Source: Bacteroidota bacterium (GTDB lineage: Bacteria; Bacteroidota; Bacteroidia; Bacteroidales; UBA1715). From it: DNA of 54,169 nucleotides. The number at the start of each line of letters is the position of its first letter. Position 1 is the first letter of the stretch. Shown piece by piece: positions 34,508 to 43,298 of this stretch. A program made the translations under genes and the position numbers. The notes under the pieces are model-generated. The model did not search any database. It was not told where the DNA came from and was given only the letters and a program-made list of their open reading frames with translations. The stretch lies in contig WQTX01000007.1 in the NCBI GenBank assembly GCA_009786075.1, positions 1-54,169 on the forward strand, in the 5' to 3' direction.

Positions 34508-35089
34508 ATGGCAAAAAAGAACTCTATTTATAATGTACCTAATTTTCTATCGCTGTACCGGCTGTTGTCTTTCCCGTTTGTTATGTATCTCGCTTTCAGC
34601 GGTAACGAGCAATTGTTTGCCATTTTTTTGATAATCAATCTTATTACCGATGCTTTGGACGGCATCATAGCGCGAACATTCCGGTTGCAAACCGAATTAG
34701 GCGCTCGCCTCGACGCTTTGGCAGATGTAGGAATGTATATCAGCGCTATTACAGGTATTTTTATGTTCAAGGCTGCCAATTTTGCACCGCATTTAGTGAG
34801 TTTGTACATTTACATTGGCGTTTTCGCAGGTTCGGTTTTGATTTCATTATTGAAATTCAAAAGATTTCCAAGTCTGCATTTATATTCCTCAAAAGCAGGT
34901 GGTTATCTTCAAGGAATTTTCTTTTTTGTCTTATTTATGTTTGATTTTCATGTAACATTGTATTATTTCGTGATTACGTGGGCAATTCTTGCTTTTTGCG
35001 AACAGATATGCGTACAATGTGTACTCAAAAAACCAATGTCGAACGCCAAAGGTCTGTATTGGGTATTGAAAAATAAAAATGCACAATGA
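34508..35089 (+). CDS. CDP-alcohol phosphatidyltransferase
   Basis: 193 aa inner-membrane enzyme that moves a phosphatidyl group from a CDP-alcohol to an acceptor alcohol. The signature D-G-x2-A-R-x8-G-x3-D-x3-D is exact (LDGIIARTFRLQTELGARLD then ALAD, about residues 57-80). Hydrophobic segments surround it. The acceptor (glycerol-phosphate, serine, inositol or other) cannot be told from the motif. ATG 34508 gives the usual N-terminus (NVPNFLSLYRLLSFPFVM). The stop overlaps the next gene as ATGA, so it is coupled to a CdsA-like enzyme that would supply CDP-diacylglycerol. Confidence 0.92.
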   Translation: MAKKNSIYNVPNFLSLYRLLSFPFVMYLAFSGNEQLFAIFLIINLITDALDGIIARTFRLQTELGARLDALADVGMYISAITGIFMFKAANFAPHLVSLYIYIGVFAGSVLISLLKFKRFPSLHLYSSKAGGYLQGIFFFVLFMFDFHVTLYYFVITWAILAFCEQICVQCVLKKPMSNAKGLYWVLKNKNAQ

Positions 35090-36444
35090 TACAATTGCAA
35101 TTATTCTACATCATACTGTTATTTTTCTTTTTGGGTGGAATAGGTACTTATTTTGCAAATAGAAAACAAAATCCGACGGCACAAAAAAAGAATTGGCTGA
35201 AATATTTTACATACTTCTTTATTATCGCTTTTCTGTATGGAAGTATTTGTTTCGCAGAAAAAATATTTCTTTGGATTTGTTCGTTGATTGCACTTGCAGG
35301 ATTAATTGAAATAATCCGGCTTCAAAAAAAGTTTCCACAAAAAAGAATTGTTTTTTACCCAATTCTTTTCGTATATGTGTTGATTTCCACTGGGTTTTAT
35401 TTTTTCGGCAACTTATCGCAACCGATGGTATTATACACATTATTTACGGTTTGTACATTCGACGCTTTTAGCCAAATCGCAGGACAATTATTCGGTAAAA
35501 CCAAACTATTCCCTCAATTAAGTCCGAATAAAACATACGAAGGACTGTTGGGAGGTTTGGTTATGTCTGTCGGCACTTGTTTTTTCGTCGGGAAAATGCT
35601 TGACCTGTCGGTGTTTTTGGGATTTGGCATTTGTGTATTTTCATTTGCAGGCGATTTATCGGCATCGTGGGTAAAACGGAAATACGGAGTAAAAGATTTC
35701 AGTTTGGCACTGCCCGGACACGGCGGTTTTTTAGACCGTTTCGACAGTTTTATCGTAGCCGGAGCATTTGTGTATCTGTTTCAATTGACACCGGATTTTC
35801 AATTACTGTATTGGTTTTTGTACTTGTCTTGTTTTTTTCTTGTAATCATTTTTTGCGAGTTTTTACATAAAAAAGGATTTTCTATCGAATATACACGCAA
35901 ATTAGGACATTCATTATCAAGCCTATCGTGTTTATTCCTTCCGTTTTTTTTCACATCTCATTGGTATGTCTTACTATTAACAATATCTTCATTTGCAATT
36001 CTTTATATAGGAAATAGAAAACAACTTATACATTCGATTTGCTCTGTGGGAAGAAAAACTTTCGGTGCTTATGTGCTGCCCATTTCTATAGGAATTACCT
36101 ATTATATATCTGTCTGGTGGCTGCAAAATAATTTGATTTTTATTGCATCAATTGCCGTTTTGGCAATAAGCGACCCTTTGGCTTGTTATTTTGGGAAAAG
36201 ATTTAAATCAAAAATTTTAAATTCAGGAAAAACGATAATCGGAACTTTGGCATTTTTTCTTTCAACATTCATTATATGCGCTTTACTATTGTGGTCGCAA
36301 TCGGCAGGTATCACAATCATAGGCATTGCAGTGGGCGTATCGGTTATTGTTTCTGTCGTAGAATTAATCTCGCCAAAAGGAAGTGATAATTTGACGGTGC
36401 CGCTATCGGTAATTGGTGCGTTACTGATATTTGACACAATTTAA
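35086..36444 (+). CDS. CdsA-like CTP transferase fused to SEC59/phytol-kinase-like domain
   Basis: 452 aa, about 14 membrane segments. The first half carries the phosphatidate cytidylyltransferase signature: LSPNKTYEGLLGGL near 146 and FAGDLSASWVKRKYGVKD followed by LALPGHGGFLDRFDSF near 190-225. The second half matches the dolichol/phytol kinase (SEC59/VTE5, COG0170) pattern: YTRKLGHSLSSLS near 270, LAISDPLACYFGKRF near 355, SGKTIIGTLAFF, and VELISPKGSDNLTVPL near the end. Both halves use CTP, one on phosphatidate and one on a polyprenol-like alcohol. I do not know this fusion as a characterised enzyme. It may make CDP-lipid and a lipid phosphate, or the second half may be repurposed. Confidence 0.85.
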   Translation: MIQLQLFYIILLFFFLGGIGTYFANRKQNPTAQKKNWLKYFTYFFIIAFLYGSICFAEKIFLWICSLIALAGLIEIIRLQKKFPQKRIVFYPILFVYVLISTGFYFFGNLSQPMVLYTLFTVCTFDAFSQIAGQLFGKTKLFPQLSPNKTYEGLLGGLVMSVGTCFFVGKMLDLSVFLGFGICVFSFAGDLSASWVKRKYGVKDFSLALPGHGGFLDRFDSFIVAGAFVYLFQLTPDFQLLYWFLYLSCFFLVIIFCEFLHKKGFSIEYTRKLGHSLSSLSCLFLPFFFTSHWYVLLLTISSFAILYIGNRKQLIHSICSVGRKTFGAYVLPISIGITYYISVWWLQNNLIFIASIAVLAISDPLACYFGKRFKSKILNSGKTIIGTLAFFLSTFIICALLLWSQSAGITIIGIAVGVSVIVSVVELISPKGSDNLTVPLSVIGALLIFDTI

Positions 36445-36485
36445 TTTGCAGGCTATTTCCTAATTTCCTGCCTTCTAATCCCAAT

Positions 36486-37544
36486 TTATTCCATCAAATC
36501 GCTCACAATCTTATATTTCTTCGATTGCGAAAGCATTGTTTTGAGTACAACGGTAATTGGAACTGAAAGTATCATACCCACCACGCCCCACATATAGCCC
36601 CAAAACATAAGCATTATAAGCACCGTTATAATGTTGATTGAAAATGCTTTACCCATAAATATAGGTTCTAAAATAGAGCCGGTTACAATTTGAATAACTA
36701 TAAGAATGGCAATCAACAAAAATGCCGTGCCGGTATTGTCGATTTGCGAAAGCGCAAAAAGCGAAAGAAATGTGGTTGAAACAATGGGACCAAACATTTG
36801 TACAAAATTTGTTACAAATATCAAAACGCCCCAAAAGAATGGAAATTTCACATCGAAAGCTATGCACGAAAGACTTACTGTTACACCGGCGAGAAGACTG
36901 ACAAGAAATTTTACAATTAAGAATTTTCCGATACTTTTTTCTAAAATCAAAAATGTGCGTTTAGCCGGCGTGGAACTTTTGAAAACGGCTGTCTGCATAA
37001 TTTTGCGTATATTAATAGAGCCGCTCAAAAACAAAACTACATAAAACAACGTCATAACCAACATGATGAGTGTGCGTTGTGTGAAACTTAATACTGTGGT
37101 AAACAAACCGTAAATTTTTCGGCTCAATTCAGCATTATTTTGTATATATTCGCCAATGTTGCTTCTGCTAAGATGCTCAAAACCAAGCATATCGAGAAAA
37201 GGAATAAGCATTTGATTGATTTTTTCGAGCGAATCGTACCAAAACTGTGTATCGACGCCGCTAATTTCGCTGCTGCTTAGTTGCACCAAAAGAATTAAAA
37301 ATCCTAAAAATGCGAGTAAAACAATCAACACAAAAGGCATTGTAATCCAATTTGAGATGTTTTTTTTAACGCACCAACGCATTATTGGCATAAAAAGTAA
37401 CGAAATTAACCCCGCCGCTACCAATGGTACAATTACAAATGATAAAAATTTAAAAACTACCAACACACTGATTATCACAATAATAAGTAGTAGTTTTTCT
37501 ATTTGTTTTGTTGATTTTACGAGTTCTCGACCGTGAATGTCCAT
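36486..37544 (-). CDS. AI-2E family transporter (PerM-like)
   Basis: 352 aa, seven to eight membrane segments, with the family arrangement of two N-terminal helices, a soluble loop (about 80-150) and a C-terminal block. That block includes FWGVLIFVTNFVQMFGPIVS and LEPIFMGKAFSINIITVLIM. Substrates vary in the family (autoinducer-2 export, cations, others), so none is assigned. It is divergent from ndk, with promoters for both in a 40-base stretch. Confidence 0.88.
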   Translation of the reverse strand: MDIHGRELVKSTKQIEKLLLIIVIISVLVVFKFLSFVIVPLVAAGLISLLFMPIMRWCVKKNISNWITMPFVLIVLLAFLGFLILLVQLSSSEISGVDTQFWYDSLEKINQMLIPFLDMLGFEHLSRSNIGEYIQNNAELSRKIYGLFTTVLSFTQRTLIMLVMTLFYVVLFLSGSINIRKIMQTAVFKSSTPAKRTFLILEKSIGKFLIVKFLVSLLAGVTVSLSCIAFDVKFPFFWGVLIFVTNFVQMFGPIVSTTFLSLFALSQIDNTGTAFLLIAILIVIQIVTGSILEPIFMGKAFSINIITVLIMLMFWGYMWGVVGMILSVPITVVLKTMLSQSKKYKIVSDLME

Positions 37545-37559
37545 GTAAATAAATTTTTG

Positions 37560-37597
37560 TAAAAGTACATGTTTTTATAAAAAAATGCGTACTTTCG
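37560..37597. promoter_or_regulatory. Divergent promoter pair, AI-2E transporter / ndk
   Basis: On the minus strand TACTTTTA (37560-37567) serves the transporter. On the plus strand TACTTTCG (37590-37597) precedes ndk by about 40 bases. Each differs from TAnnTTTG at one place. The -33 zones would overlap, so the two genes may compete for polymerase. Confidence 0.5.
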
Positions 37598-37638
37598 CGT
37601 TTTATTTTTTATTCATATTTTTAATATTTTACATAACA

Positions 37639-38082
37639 ATGACAGGAAACATTACTTTTACTATGATTAAACCCGATGCGGTCAAAAACGGTCATATTGG
37701 AGCTATTTTAAAAATGATTACCGATGCCGGTTTTCGCATTGTAGCCATGAAATTTACACGAATGAGTGTGGCAAAAGCAAGTAAATTCTACGAGATTCAC
37801 AAAGAACAGCCGTTTTATGACAAACTGATTGAGTTTATGACTTCGGGACCAATTGTAGCAGCCGTGCTCGAAAAAGAAAATGCGGTAGAAGATTTTAGAA
37901 AATTGGTTGGCACCACCAATCCCGACAATGCCGAAGAGGGAACAATCAGGAAATTGTATGCCACTTCAACACGCGAAAATGCCGTACACGGTTCCGATAG
38001 TGACGAAAACGCACTTCATGAAGGTAGTTTTCACTTTGCCACAAGCGAATGGTTCGATAAAGACGGTAATTGTATGGGATAA
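37639..38082 (+). CDS. ndk: Nucleoside-diphosphate kinase
   Basis: 147 aa enzyme that equalises NTP pools through a phospho-His intermediate. The start [18 protein letters not shown] and the segment [20 protein letters not shown] are diagnostic. The catalytic His lies in [16 protein letters not shown] 37639 gives the standard N-terminus. The longer frame (18 codons upstream) runs through the promoter. A strong terminator follows. Confidence 0.97.
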   Translation: MTGNITFTMIKPDAVKNGHIGAILKMITDAGFRIVAMKFTRMSVAKASKFYEIHKEQPFYDKLIEFMTSGPIVAAVLEKENAVEDFRKLVGTTNPDNAEEGTIRKLYATSTRENAVHGSDSDENALHEGSFHFATSEWFDKDGNCMG

Positions 38083-38130
38083 TTTACTTTTATTTCGTAC
38101 ATTCAACCCACAAATGTAACTTTATAAGCA

Positions 38131-38167
38131 AAAAAAGACTGTTCCTTTTTTGAAACAGTCTTTTTTT
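38131..38167. terminator. Bidirectional terminator, ndk / small secreted protein
   Basis: AAAAAGACTGTT pairs with AACAGTCTTTTT around TCCTTTTTTGA. A-rich and T-rich flanks suit both directions, and it lies between convergent genes. Confidence 0.88.
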
Positions 38168-38192
38168 ATTTGTTACGGTACATTTTTACAAA

Positions 38193-38459
38193 CTAACGCA
38201 CATGGGTAATTTTGCGATGACGACGGCGTTTTTGTTGTTGTTTTTGTTTTTTGCCCATGTCAGCCTCATACTTATAGGTGTCGGCTTCCAAACCTTGGGC
38301 AACTGTTTCGTTTTCGGCGGCAAGCGCTGCTTTTTCTTCGGCATTTCTTAAATCAAGGAGTGTTGTGTTTGCTTGCAATGCTGCCGGGAAACAAATACAC
38401 GCACATGCTATTGCCGCATTGCGTAGTAGGCGTTTTGTGTTACTGTTTGTTGATTTCAT
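38193..38459 (-). CDS. Small secreted protein, unknown function
   Basis: 88 aa. A signal peptide (NAAIACACICFPAALQA) is followed by a helical, Glu- and Ala-rich stretch and a very basic tail (KKQKQQQKRRRHRKITH). No family recognised. The mature chain is about 58 residues. It may bind nucleic acid or lipopolysaccharide through the tail, which is only a charge argument. The frame opposite it is a shadow. Confidence 0.7.
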   Translation of the reverse strand: MKSTNSNTKRLLRNAAIACACICFPAALQANTTLLDLRNAEEKAALAAENETVAQGLEADTYKYEADMGKKQKQQQKRRRHRKITHVR

Positions 38460-38572
38460 ATTTTTTGTTTTTGTTAAATTTTATTTGCTTAAATCGAATC
38501 GCTCCATTTTTGCAAACGCTAAAATAGGAATTAAATTTTATTAACATCACAAAAAGTCAAAATATTTTTTAA

Positions 38573-38602
38573 TAAACGAGTTTTTAGTTGACAAGTGAAC
38601 GA
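38573..38602. repeat. GTCAAC spacer repeat
   Basis: AATAAACGAGTTTTTAGTTG followed by ACAAGTGAAC, an inverted member of the dispersed family, shortly before the anmK stop codon (minus strand). Confidence 0.55.
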
Positions 38603-38615
38603 ATTATTCTGTTAT

Positions 38616-39677
38616 TCACACCTCCCAAATCACGCCGCCACACACATTTTTGCGTGCTCCCGTAACCGATGCTAAACAATTCGCCTTGCACTGCACACGC
38701 AAAAATCCCAAATACGCAAAAATAAGCGCTTCTTTGAAATGAATAATTTCCTGTAACGGCACAATTAATGTCGATTCGGCATAGCGTTCAATAATTTCCA
38801 CCAGCAACGAATTGCACACACCACCGCCGGTACACAAGGTTTTTGTGTTTTTGCCTTGCAAAGTTTTTCCAATTTGATAGCCGCAATGTTCGTAAAAAGT
38901 ACGCATTATATCAAAATGGTTACTGAGCGAAGTCGAAGTACTTGTCTGCAAAATTGGCGTAATTTCTCGTTCCACCCATTCCCGTCCGAGTGATTTTGGT
39001 GCTGCTTGCGCATAAAATGGCAGTTGATTGAGTTTTTGCAGCAACTCTTGATTGCACTCGCCTTTTCGCCCTAAATTTCCATTATCATCGTAGGCTAAAC
39101 CGTATTTTTGAGCATATTCATTGAGTACAATATTGGCTGCACAAATATCCCATGCAATGCGCCTTTCACCCTGTTGCATGGAAACATTGGCAAAACCGCC
39201 AATATTTAAGCAATAATCATATTGAGAAAACAACAATTGGTCACCAATGGGAACAAGCGGCGCGCCTTGTCCGCCCATAGCAACATCAAGCGTGCGAAAA
39301 TCGCAAATAGTTGAAATGCCGGTGGTAGCTGCTATGTGCGCTCCTGAGCCAATTTGCACTGTCAATCCCGTTTGCGGCGTGTGAAAAATTGTTTGTCCGT
39401 GGCTGGCAATATAAGCGACTTTTATGTTGTGTCTTGCAACAAATTCATTAATACATTCACCGCAAAATTTTCCATAATCTACGCTCAATTGCTGCAATTC
39501 CAAGCCCGACATGGTAAAAGCTGCGTTCAAACGATTGCGCCATTCGGCAGAAAATTCAAAAGTTTCGGTAGCGTGTATGTGAAACGAATTTTCGGTAAAT
39601 TCCACTGCGCAAAGGTCTAATCCGTCAAGCGATGTGCCCGACATTGTGCCTATAAAAATTTGATTTGAATGTATCAT
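38616..39677 (-). CDS. anmK: Anhydro-N-acetylmuramic acid kinase
   Basis: 353 aa. It phosphorylates and opens 1,6-anhydro-MurNAc from recycled peptidoglycan, giving MurNAc-6-phosphate. Diagnostic motifs are GTMSGTSLDGLD (near 11), ASHGQTIFHTP (near 92), RTLDVAMGGQGAPLVPIGDQ and CLNIGGFANVS. Length is close to the family norm of about 360-370. Its neighbour nnr on the same strand is also a small-molecule salvage or repair gene, but the two are separated by an inverted repeat. Confidence 0.95.
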   Translation of the reverse strand: MIHSNQIFIGTMSGTSLDGLDLCAVEFTENSFHIHATETFEFSAEWRNRLNAAFTMSGLELQQLSVDYGKFCGECINEFVARHNIKVAYIASHGQTIFHTPQTGLTVQIGSGAHIAATTGISTICDFRTLDVAMGGQGAPLVPIGDQLLFSQYDYCLNIGGFANVSMQQGERRIAWDICAANIVLNEYAQKYGLAYDDNGNLGRKGECNQELLQKLNQLPFYAQAAPKSLGREWVEREITPILQTSTSTSLSNHFDIMRTFYEHCGYQIGKTLQGKNTKTLCTGGGVCNSLLVEIIERYAESTLIVPLQEIIHFKEALIFAYLGFLRVQCKANCLASVTGARKNVCGGVIWEV

Positions 39678-39692
39678 TTATTGATTGTTTTT

Positions 39693-39772
39693 GAACGCTG
39701 ATAACGCAGATGACACAGATGTACACGGATTTTTATCTGCGGAAATCTGCGTCATCCGTGTCATCTGTGTTC
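39693..39772. repeat. Imperfect inverted repeat at the 3' end of nnr
   Basis: GCAGATGACACAGATG and TACACGGAT face ATCTGCGTCATCCGTG and TCATCTGTGTTC. The right arm covers 39741-39772 and supplies the nnr stop codon (39761-39763) and the last three or so codons. Such CACAGATGACACGGAT repeats are common in Bacteroidota intergenic DNA. Confidence 0.85.
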
Positions 39773-41272
39773 TAAATGTAAAAATGCTTTATGTAAATTC
39801 TGTATAATCGTCTGCGCCGTAAGCGATTCCTCGCCAACGGCTTGTTTTGCATAATCGCCTGCCAAACCGTGAATAAAAACGCCATACACAGCACTTTGTT
39901 CTATACTATATTTTTGCGCAAGCAAGGAAAGAATAACACCGGTAAGCACATCGCCACTGCCGGCGGTAGCCATTCCCGCGTTTCCGCTGCTATTAAAAAA
40001 TATTTTTCCATTTGGTGTACAGGTGCAAGTATAGCGACCTTTGAGAACGACCGTACAATTATATTGTATAGCAAATCGCTTTTGCGTTTCAAATCGGTCA
40101 AATGTTGAATTGTGTTTGTGAGTAAGCCGGTCAAATTCGCCCGGGTGTGGAGTGAGAATACAATTTTCGTGTAATAAATCCAAAAGTTGCCGATTACAAG
40201 CAATACTATTCAGCGCATCGGCATCAAGTATTGCAGGTTTCTTGCTGCGCAAAGCCGTTTCAACAACGTTCGTAGTTCGTTCATTCGTGCCAAGTCCGGG
40301 ACCAATACCAAGTGCAGTGTAATTATCAAGTGAATTGAGTTGCGAAATAATTTCCTCATTTTCATCGCACACAGTCATAGCTTCGGGAACCGAAATTTGC
40401 ATAATTGTATTGCCATGACGTGGAATATGTGCCGTGAGCAATCCGCAACCACTTGTAATACAGGCTCGTGCTGCAAGTGTGGCGGCGCCCATTTTACCAA
40501 AACTGCCGGCTATAAGCAAAGCGTGCCCAAATGTGCCTTTATGCGAAAAAGCATTTCGTTTTTTCAGCACAATATTTTCTGCCGTTACAAATTCGGCAAA
40601 AGGCATTGTTTGCGTTTCAAATTCTTTGCTCAAACCAATATCTTCGTAGTGCCACTCCCCTACTCTGTGTGAATTTTCGGCAAACAAAAATTGTAATTTC
40701 GGGTATTGAAACGTAATCGTATCATCGGCTTCAAAAACGGTATTTTCGGTAGGCGTAAGTTCGTCAACATACAAACCCGAAGGTACATCTATGGCAATTT
40801 TTCGAGCCTTGAACATGTTGAGTTTTTCAATAATTCCTTGCAATGTGCCTTCAATTGCACGATTAGCGCCGCTTCCGAAAAGCGCGTCAATAATTATTGC
40901 TGATTGCGGAATTTCGGGAATTTGTTTGGTAGTTTTCAATTCACAAAGTTGAATGTGTGAATAGTTTTTTGATAGCACACCGAGTTTTTTCAAATTTTCA
41001 ACACAATCAACACTTGTTTTTTCATTGTGAGGAAGAAAAAACACCTGAACATTTTTATTGAAATACGTCAACAAACGAGCAACCGCAAAACCGTCGCCGC
41101 CATTGTTGCCGGTGCCGCAAAAAATGTAAAAATCGTTTGCATCAGGCACAATTTCAAGTAGTTTATCAACAAAAGCCTGAGCAGCCCGTTCCATTAAATT
41201 AATAGACGAAATTGGTTCGTACTCAATGGTATAAGCATCGGCGGATTTTATTTGAGAGGTAGAAAGAATCAT
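39761..41272 (-). CDS. nnr: Bifunctional NAD(P)H-hydrate epimerase / ADP-dependent dehydratase
   Basis: 503 aa repair enzyme for hydrated NAD(P)H. The N-terminal epimerase domain (about 1-215) shows FCGTGNNGGDGFAVARLL and AIIIDALFGSGANRAIEG. The C-terminal dehydratase domain (about 235-503) shows HALLIAGSFGKMGAATLAAR, ILTPHPGEFDRL and GNAGMATAGSGDVLTGVI. The final residues (EHR) and stop codon are encoded by the adjoining repeat, so the original C-terminus may have been different. A -7 box TACCTTTG lies about 57 bases upstream. Confidence 0.95.
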   Translation of the reverse strand: MILSTSQIKSADAYTIEYEPISSINLMERAAQAFVDKLLEIVPDANDFYIFCGTGNNGGDGFAVARLLTYFNKNVQVFFLPHNEKTSVDCVENLKKLGVLSKNYSHIQLCELKTTKQIPEIPQSAIIIDALFGSGANRAIEGTLQGIIEKLNMFKARKIAIDVPSGLYVDELTPTENTVFEADDTITFQYPKLQFLFAENSHRVGEWHYEDIGLSKEFETQTMPFAEFVTAENIVLKKRNAFSHKGTFGHALLIAGSFGKMGAATLAARACITSGCGLLTAHIPRHGNTIMQISVPEAMTVCDENEEIISQLNSLDNYTALGIGPGLGTNERTTNVVETALRSKKPAILDADALNSIACNRQLLDLLHENCILTPHPGEFDRLTHKHNSTFDRFETQKRFAIQYNCTVVLKGRYTCTCTPNGKIFFNSSGNAGMATAGSGDVLTGVILSLLAQKYSIEQSAVYGVFIHGLAGDYAKQAVGEESLTAQTIIQNLHKAFLHLEHR

Positions 41273-41328
41273 ATTAGGAGTTAGGGATTAGGAAATAGGG
41301 AATAGGGGGTTGCAAAATTTTCGTAGAA

Positions 41329-41336
41329 CAAAGGTA
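41329..41336 (-). promoter_or_regulatory. -7 promoter box of nnr
   Basis: TACCTTTG on the minus strand, upstream of nnr. The intervening leader carries a short degenerate repeat (TTAGGGATTAGG, AATAGGGAATAGGGGG). Confidence 0.55.
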
Positions 41337-41436
41337 GGAATTTTTTCTCAAATAGTAACTTTATACAAGTGATTCGATAAAATAGTAGTTTTTGCATAGT
41401 TATACATTAAAAATGTGTTTGTCTGTAAAATTTTAC

Positions 41437-41444
41437 TATGTTTG
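41437..41444 (+). promoter_or_regulatory. -7 promoter box of the Nmad2 gene
   Basis: TATGTTTG matches TAnnTTTG, 34 bases before ATG 41479. A TTG at 41419-41421 is a possible -33 element. Confidence 0.6.
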
Positions 41445-41478
41445 CGTTGTTGTTGAATTATTTATAAATGTATAAAAA

Positions 41479-42174
41479 ATGACTAAAATTTATTCATATG
41501 TTTTGAGGCAAGATTGTGGTTCTGCCCCAAATCCATTTGGCGGAATATGCACTTTAACTATATGTAAACCTGTTATAAGACGTAATGCTCAAAAAGGCGA
41601 TTGGATTATTGGCTGTGGTTCTAGCAGAGTTAAATTGAAAGATGGGAAATTTAAGAATTTCTCAGATAAAATTGTTTATGCAATGAAAATCACAGACATA
41701 AAAACATTAAAAGAATATGATGAATATTGTCGCTCATCATTGACAACTAAGATTCCTCAGTGGAATACAAAAGATTATCAATTACGTATTGGCGATTGTA
41801 TTTATGATTATTCAAAAGGAGAAAAATCTGTTTTAAGAGAAAGCGTTCATAAAGAATGGAATAAGCCAACAGATGAAAGTGGTATAAATGCCCTGCTTTC
41901 CAATTGTTTTTATTATTTTGGAGTTGAAGCACAACCATTACCACCAGAATTAAAAGAATTGATAAAGAAAAATCAAGGACACAAGAAGATTGAAAGAATT
42001 GACCTAATTGAAGATTTTGAAAAATGGATTACACAATTTGAGAAAAACAAAGTTTATGCAGACCCTCAAATGCGTTGGTTCTATGATAGGGAAATAACAG
42101 ATAAAGAACTTGTCGCTTGTGCAAAAAAATGCTTAAATGATGATAAAAATGAATCCGAAGAAACAATATGTTAA
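41479..42174 (+). CDS. Nmad2-like nucleotide-modification-associated domain protein
   Basis: 231 aa. The opening IYSYVLRQDCGSAPNPFGGI, then GDWIIGCGSSRV and KIVYAMKITDI, is the Nmad2 pattern as I know it. Nmad domains were defined by association with modified-base and phage/defence systems; they are thought to recognise or process modified nucleotides. No other modification gene is nearby. The 3' end overlaps the start of an AbiEii-like gene stump (ATGTTAA), so this was once an operon with a nucleotidyltransferase toxin. The family name is from pattern memory. Confidence 0.75.
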   Translation: MTKIYSYVLRQDCGSAPNPFGGICTLTICKPVIRRNAQKGDWIIGCGSSRVKLKDGKFKNFSDKIVYAMKITDIKTLKEYDEYCRSSLTTKIPQWNTKDYQLRIGDCIYDYSKGEKSVLRESVHKEWNKPTDESGINALLSNCFYYFGVEAQPLPPELKELIKKNQGHKKIERIDLIEDFEKWITQFEKNKVYADPQMRWFYDREITDKELVACAKKCLNDDKNESEETIC

Positions 42175-42302
42175 ATTCAATTTTTGAAAATATGCTCTCC
42201 CGCTACCAAATCGCCACAAAAGACGATTTGACGCACTTTGTCCCGCAGGGACAGCACTTTATTAACCGTAGGATTTATCCTACGGACAGCAAATACAACT
42301 AA
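42168..42302 (+). pseudogene. AbiEii-like nucleotidyltransferase gene, cut off by a REP cluster
   Basis: 44 codons. The first 24 (LNSIFENMLSRYQIATKDDL and neighbours) match the opening of Bacteroidota AbiEii/AbiGii-type nucleotidyltransferases, which normally continue with E-V-M-Q-Q-I-A-L-x-G-L. Here the frame runs instead into repeat-derived residues (FVPQGQHFINRRIYPT) and stops. The catalytic domain is gone. The ATG lies within the end of the Nmad2 gene, seven bases before its stop ends. Confidence 0.6.
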
Positions 42303-42320
42303 GTTCAGTCCCGCAGGGAC
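42207..42320. repeat. REP cluster adjoining a REP-associated transposase
   Basis: Hairpins CAAATCG/CGATTTG (42207-42230), GTCCC.GCA.GGGAC (42240-42252), CCGTAGGA/TCCTACGG (42266-42285) and a second GTCCCGCAGGGAC (42308-42320). A REP pair next to a Y1 transposase fragment is the usual REP/RAYT arrangement. Confidence 0.85.
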
Positions 42321-42341
42321 GACACATAAAAACACACAATT

Positions 42342-42680
42342 ATGAGTTATGTCAACATAATGATTCACGCCATTGTCCGCACTTACAAAAGTGAGCAAAC
42401 TTTGCCAACAGACGATAAAATAAAATTTTTGTATCAGGAAATGTGGGGTATAATCAAAAATAAAGGCGGTTATTTGTATCGCATCAACTCTATGCCCGAC
42501 CACGTTCATTTGCTTTTTACAATGCCTGCAACTATCTCGTTGTCGGAATTTATGCAAGCATTAAAAGGTTCTTCGAGCAAGATTATTAAGACCAAAGAAG
42601 GTTTTGAAAATTTTAAAGCGTGGGGCGAAGGATATGCCACTCTCTCAAAAAGTATGGAAGATAAACAAAAGATAATCTGA
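42342..42680 (+). pseudogene. REP-associated (Y1, IS200-like) transposase, C-terminus lost
   Basis: 112 codons. The HUH motif is in NSMPDHVHLLFTMP, preceded by an IS200-like N-terminus and followed by LSEFMQALKGSSSKIIK and FKAWGEGYATLSKS. The family continues with a helix bearing the catalytic Tyr (pattern V-x-x-Y-I-x-N-Q). Here the frame ends at KQKII and a TGA, so that Tyr is missing and the enzyme should be inactive. The next bases (GGAATTGAAGAT) look like eroded remains. RAYTs mobilise REP sequences. Confidence 0.8.
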
Positions 42681-43298
42681 GGAATTGAAGATAGCTAACA
42701 AATCAATATAAGTGTCTGATTATAAAACAGCAACAATCTGTTCGCAAATAAAGAGTAACAAACAAGTAACAAGACAACCGTTTTTTATAACTCTTACGAA
42801 GTTTCTCTTTCACAAAGATACTATTATCTTTGAAAAAACAATAGCCGATTTTAATAGCTGGGTGCATTTCAAATATTTTCGTACTTTTACCGCAAGTCAA
42901 ACCATTTACAATGGCACACAAACAAATCGCCCTATGCGTTTATTTTGTCGATAGTTATTTCTCAAAAACCAAGCCGAACAACTTGTGAAAAATCGGCGAA
43001 ACCCTCTCTTTAATGTTAAGAATTTGAGGCAAGCAAAAAACAGTTATCTGGGTAACAAAAACTCATGTGGCAGAGTGCAACGATGTTGAAATTAACGAGG
43101 ATTATTGACTCATAGAATTGCCAAAAAGGATATTTTCCGAAGAAAATGATTTCGGAATTACACCTTGTAATCCCTGAAAAATAGTGTAATTTTGTATTAC
43201 GAAAATTAACATATTCTTTGAGTTTTTTGTATATTGCACTGTCTGTTATTGTAATAGTAGTTCTACGAAAAAAAGATAATTAGTTACATAAAAATACC
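42681..43298. other. Non-coding, degraded stretch
   Basis: No convincing gene. A TACTTTTA box near 42891 is followed by a 26-codon frame (MAHKQIALCVYFVDSYFSKT) that ends at 42988 and may be a gene stump. Small hairpins occur, such as TTCCGA/TCGGAA near 43134 and ATTACACCTTGTAAT near 43158. Open frames on either strand have no family-like sequence. Confidence 0.5.

Noticed and set aside
42712-42954. 80-codon frame after the transposase remnant
   Set aside because: No family-like sequence, no spacing or promoter support, and an overlapping antisense frame of equal length.
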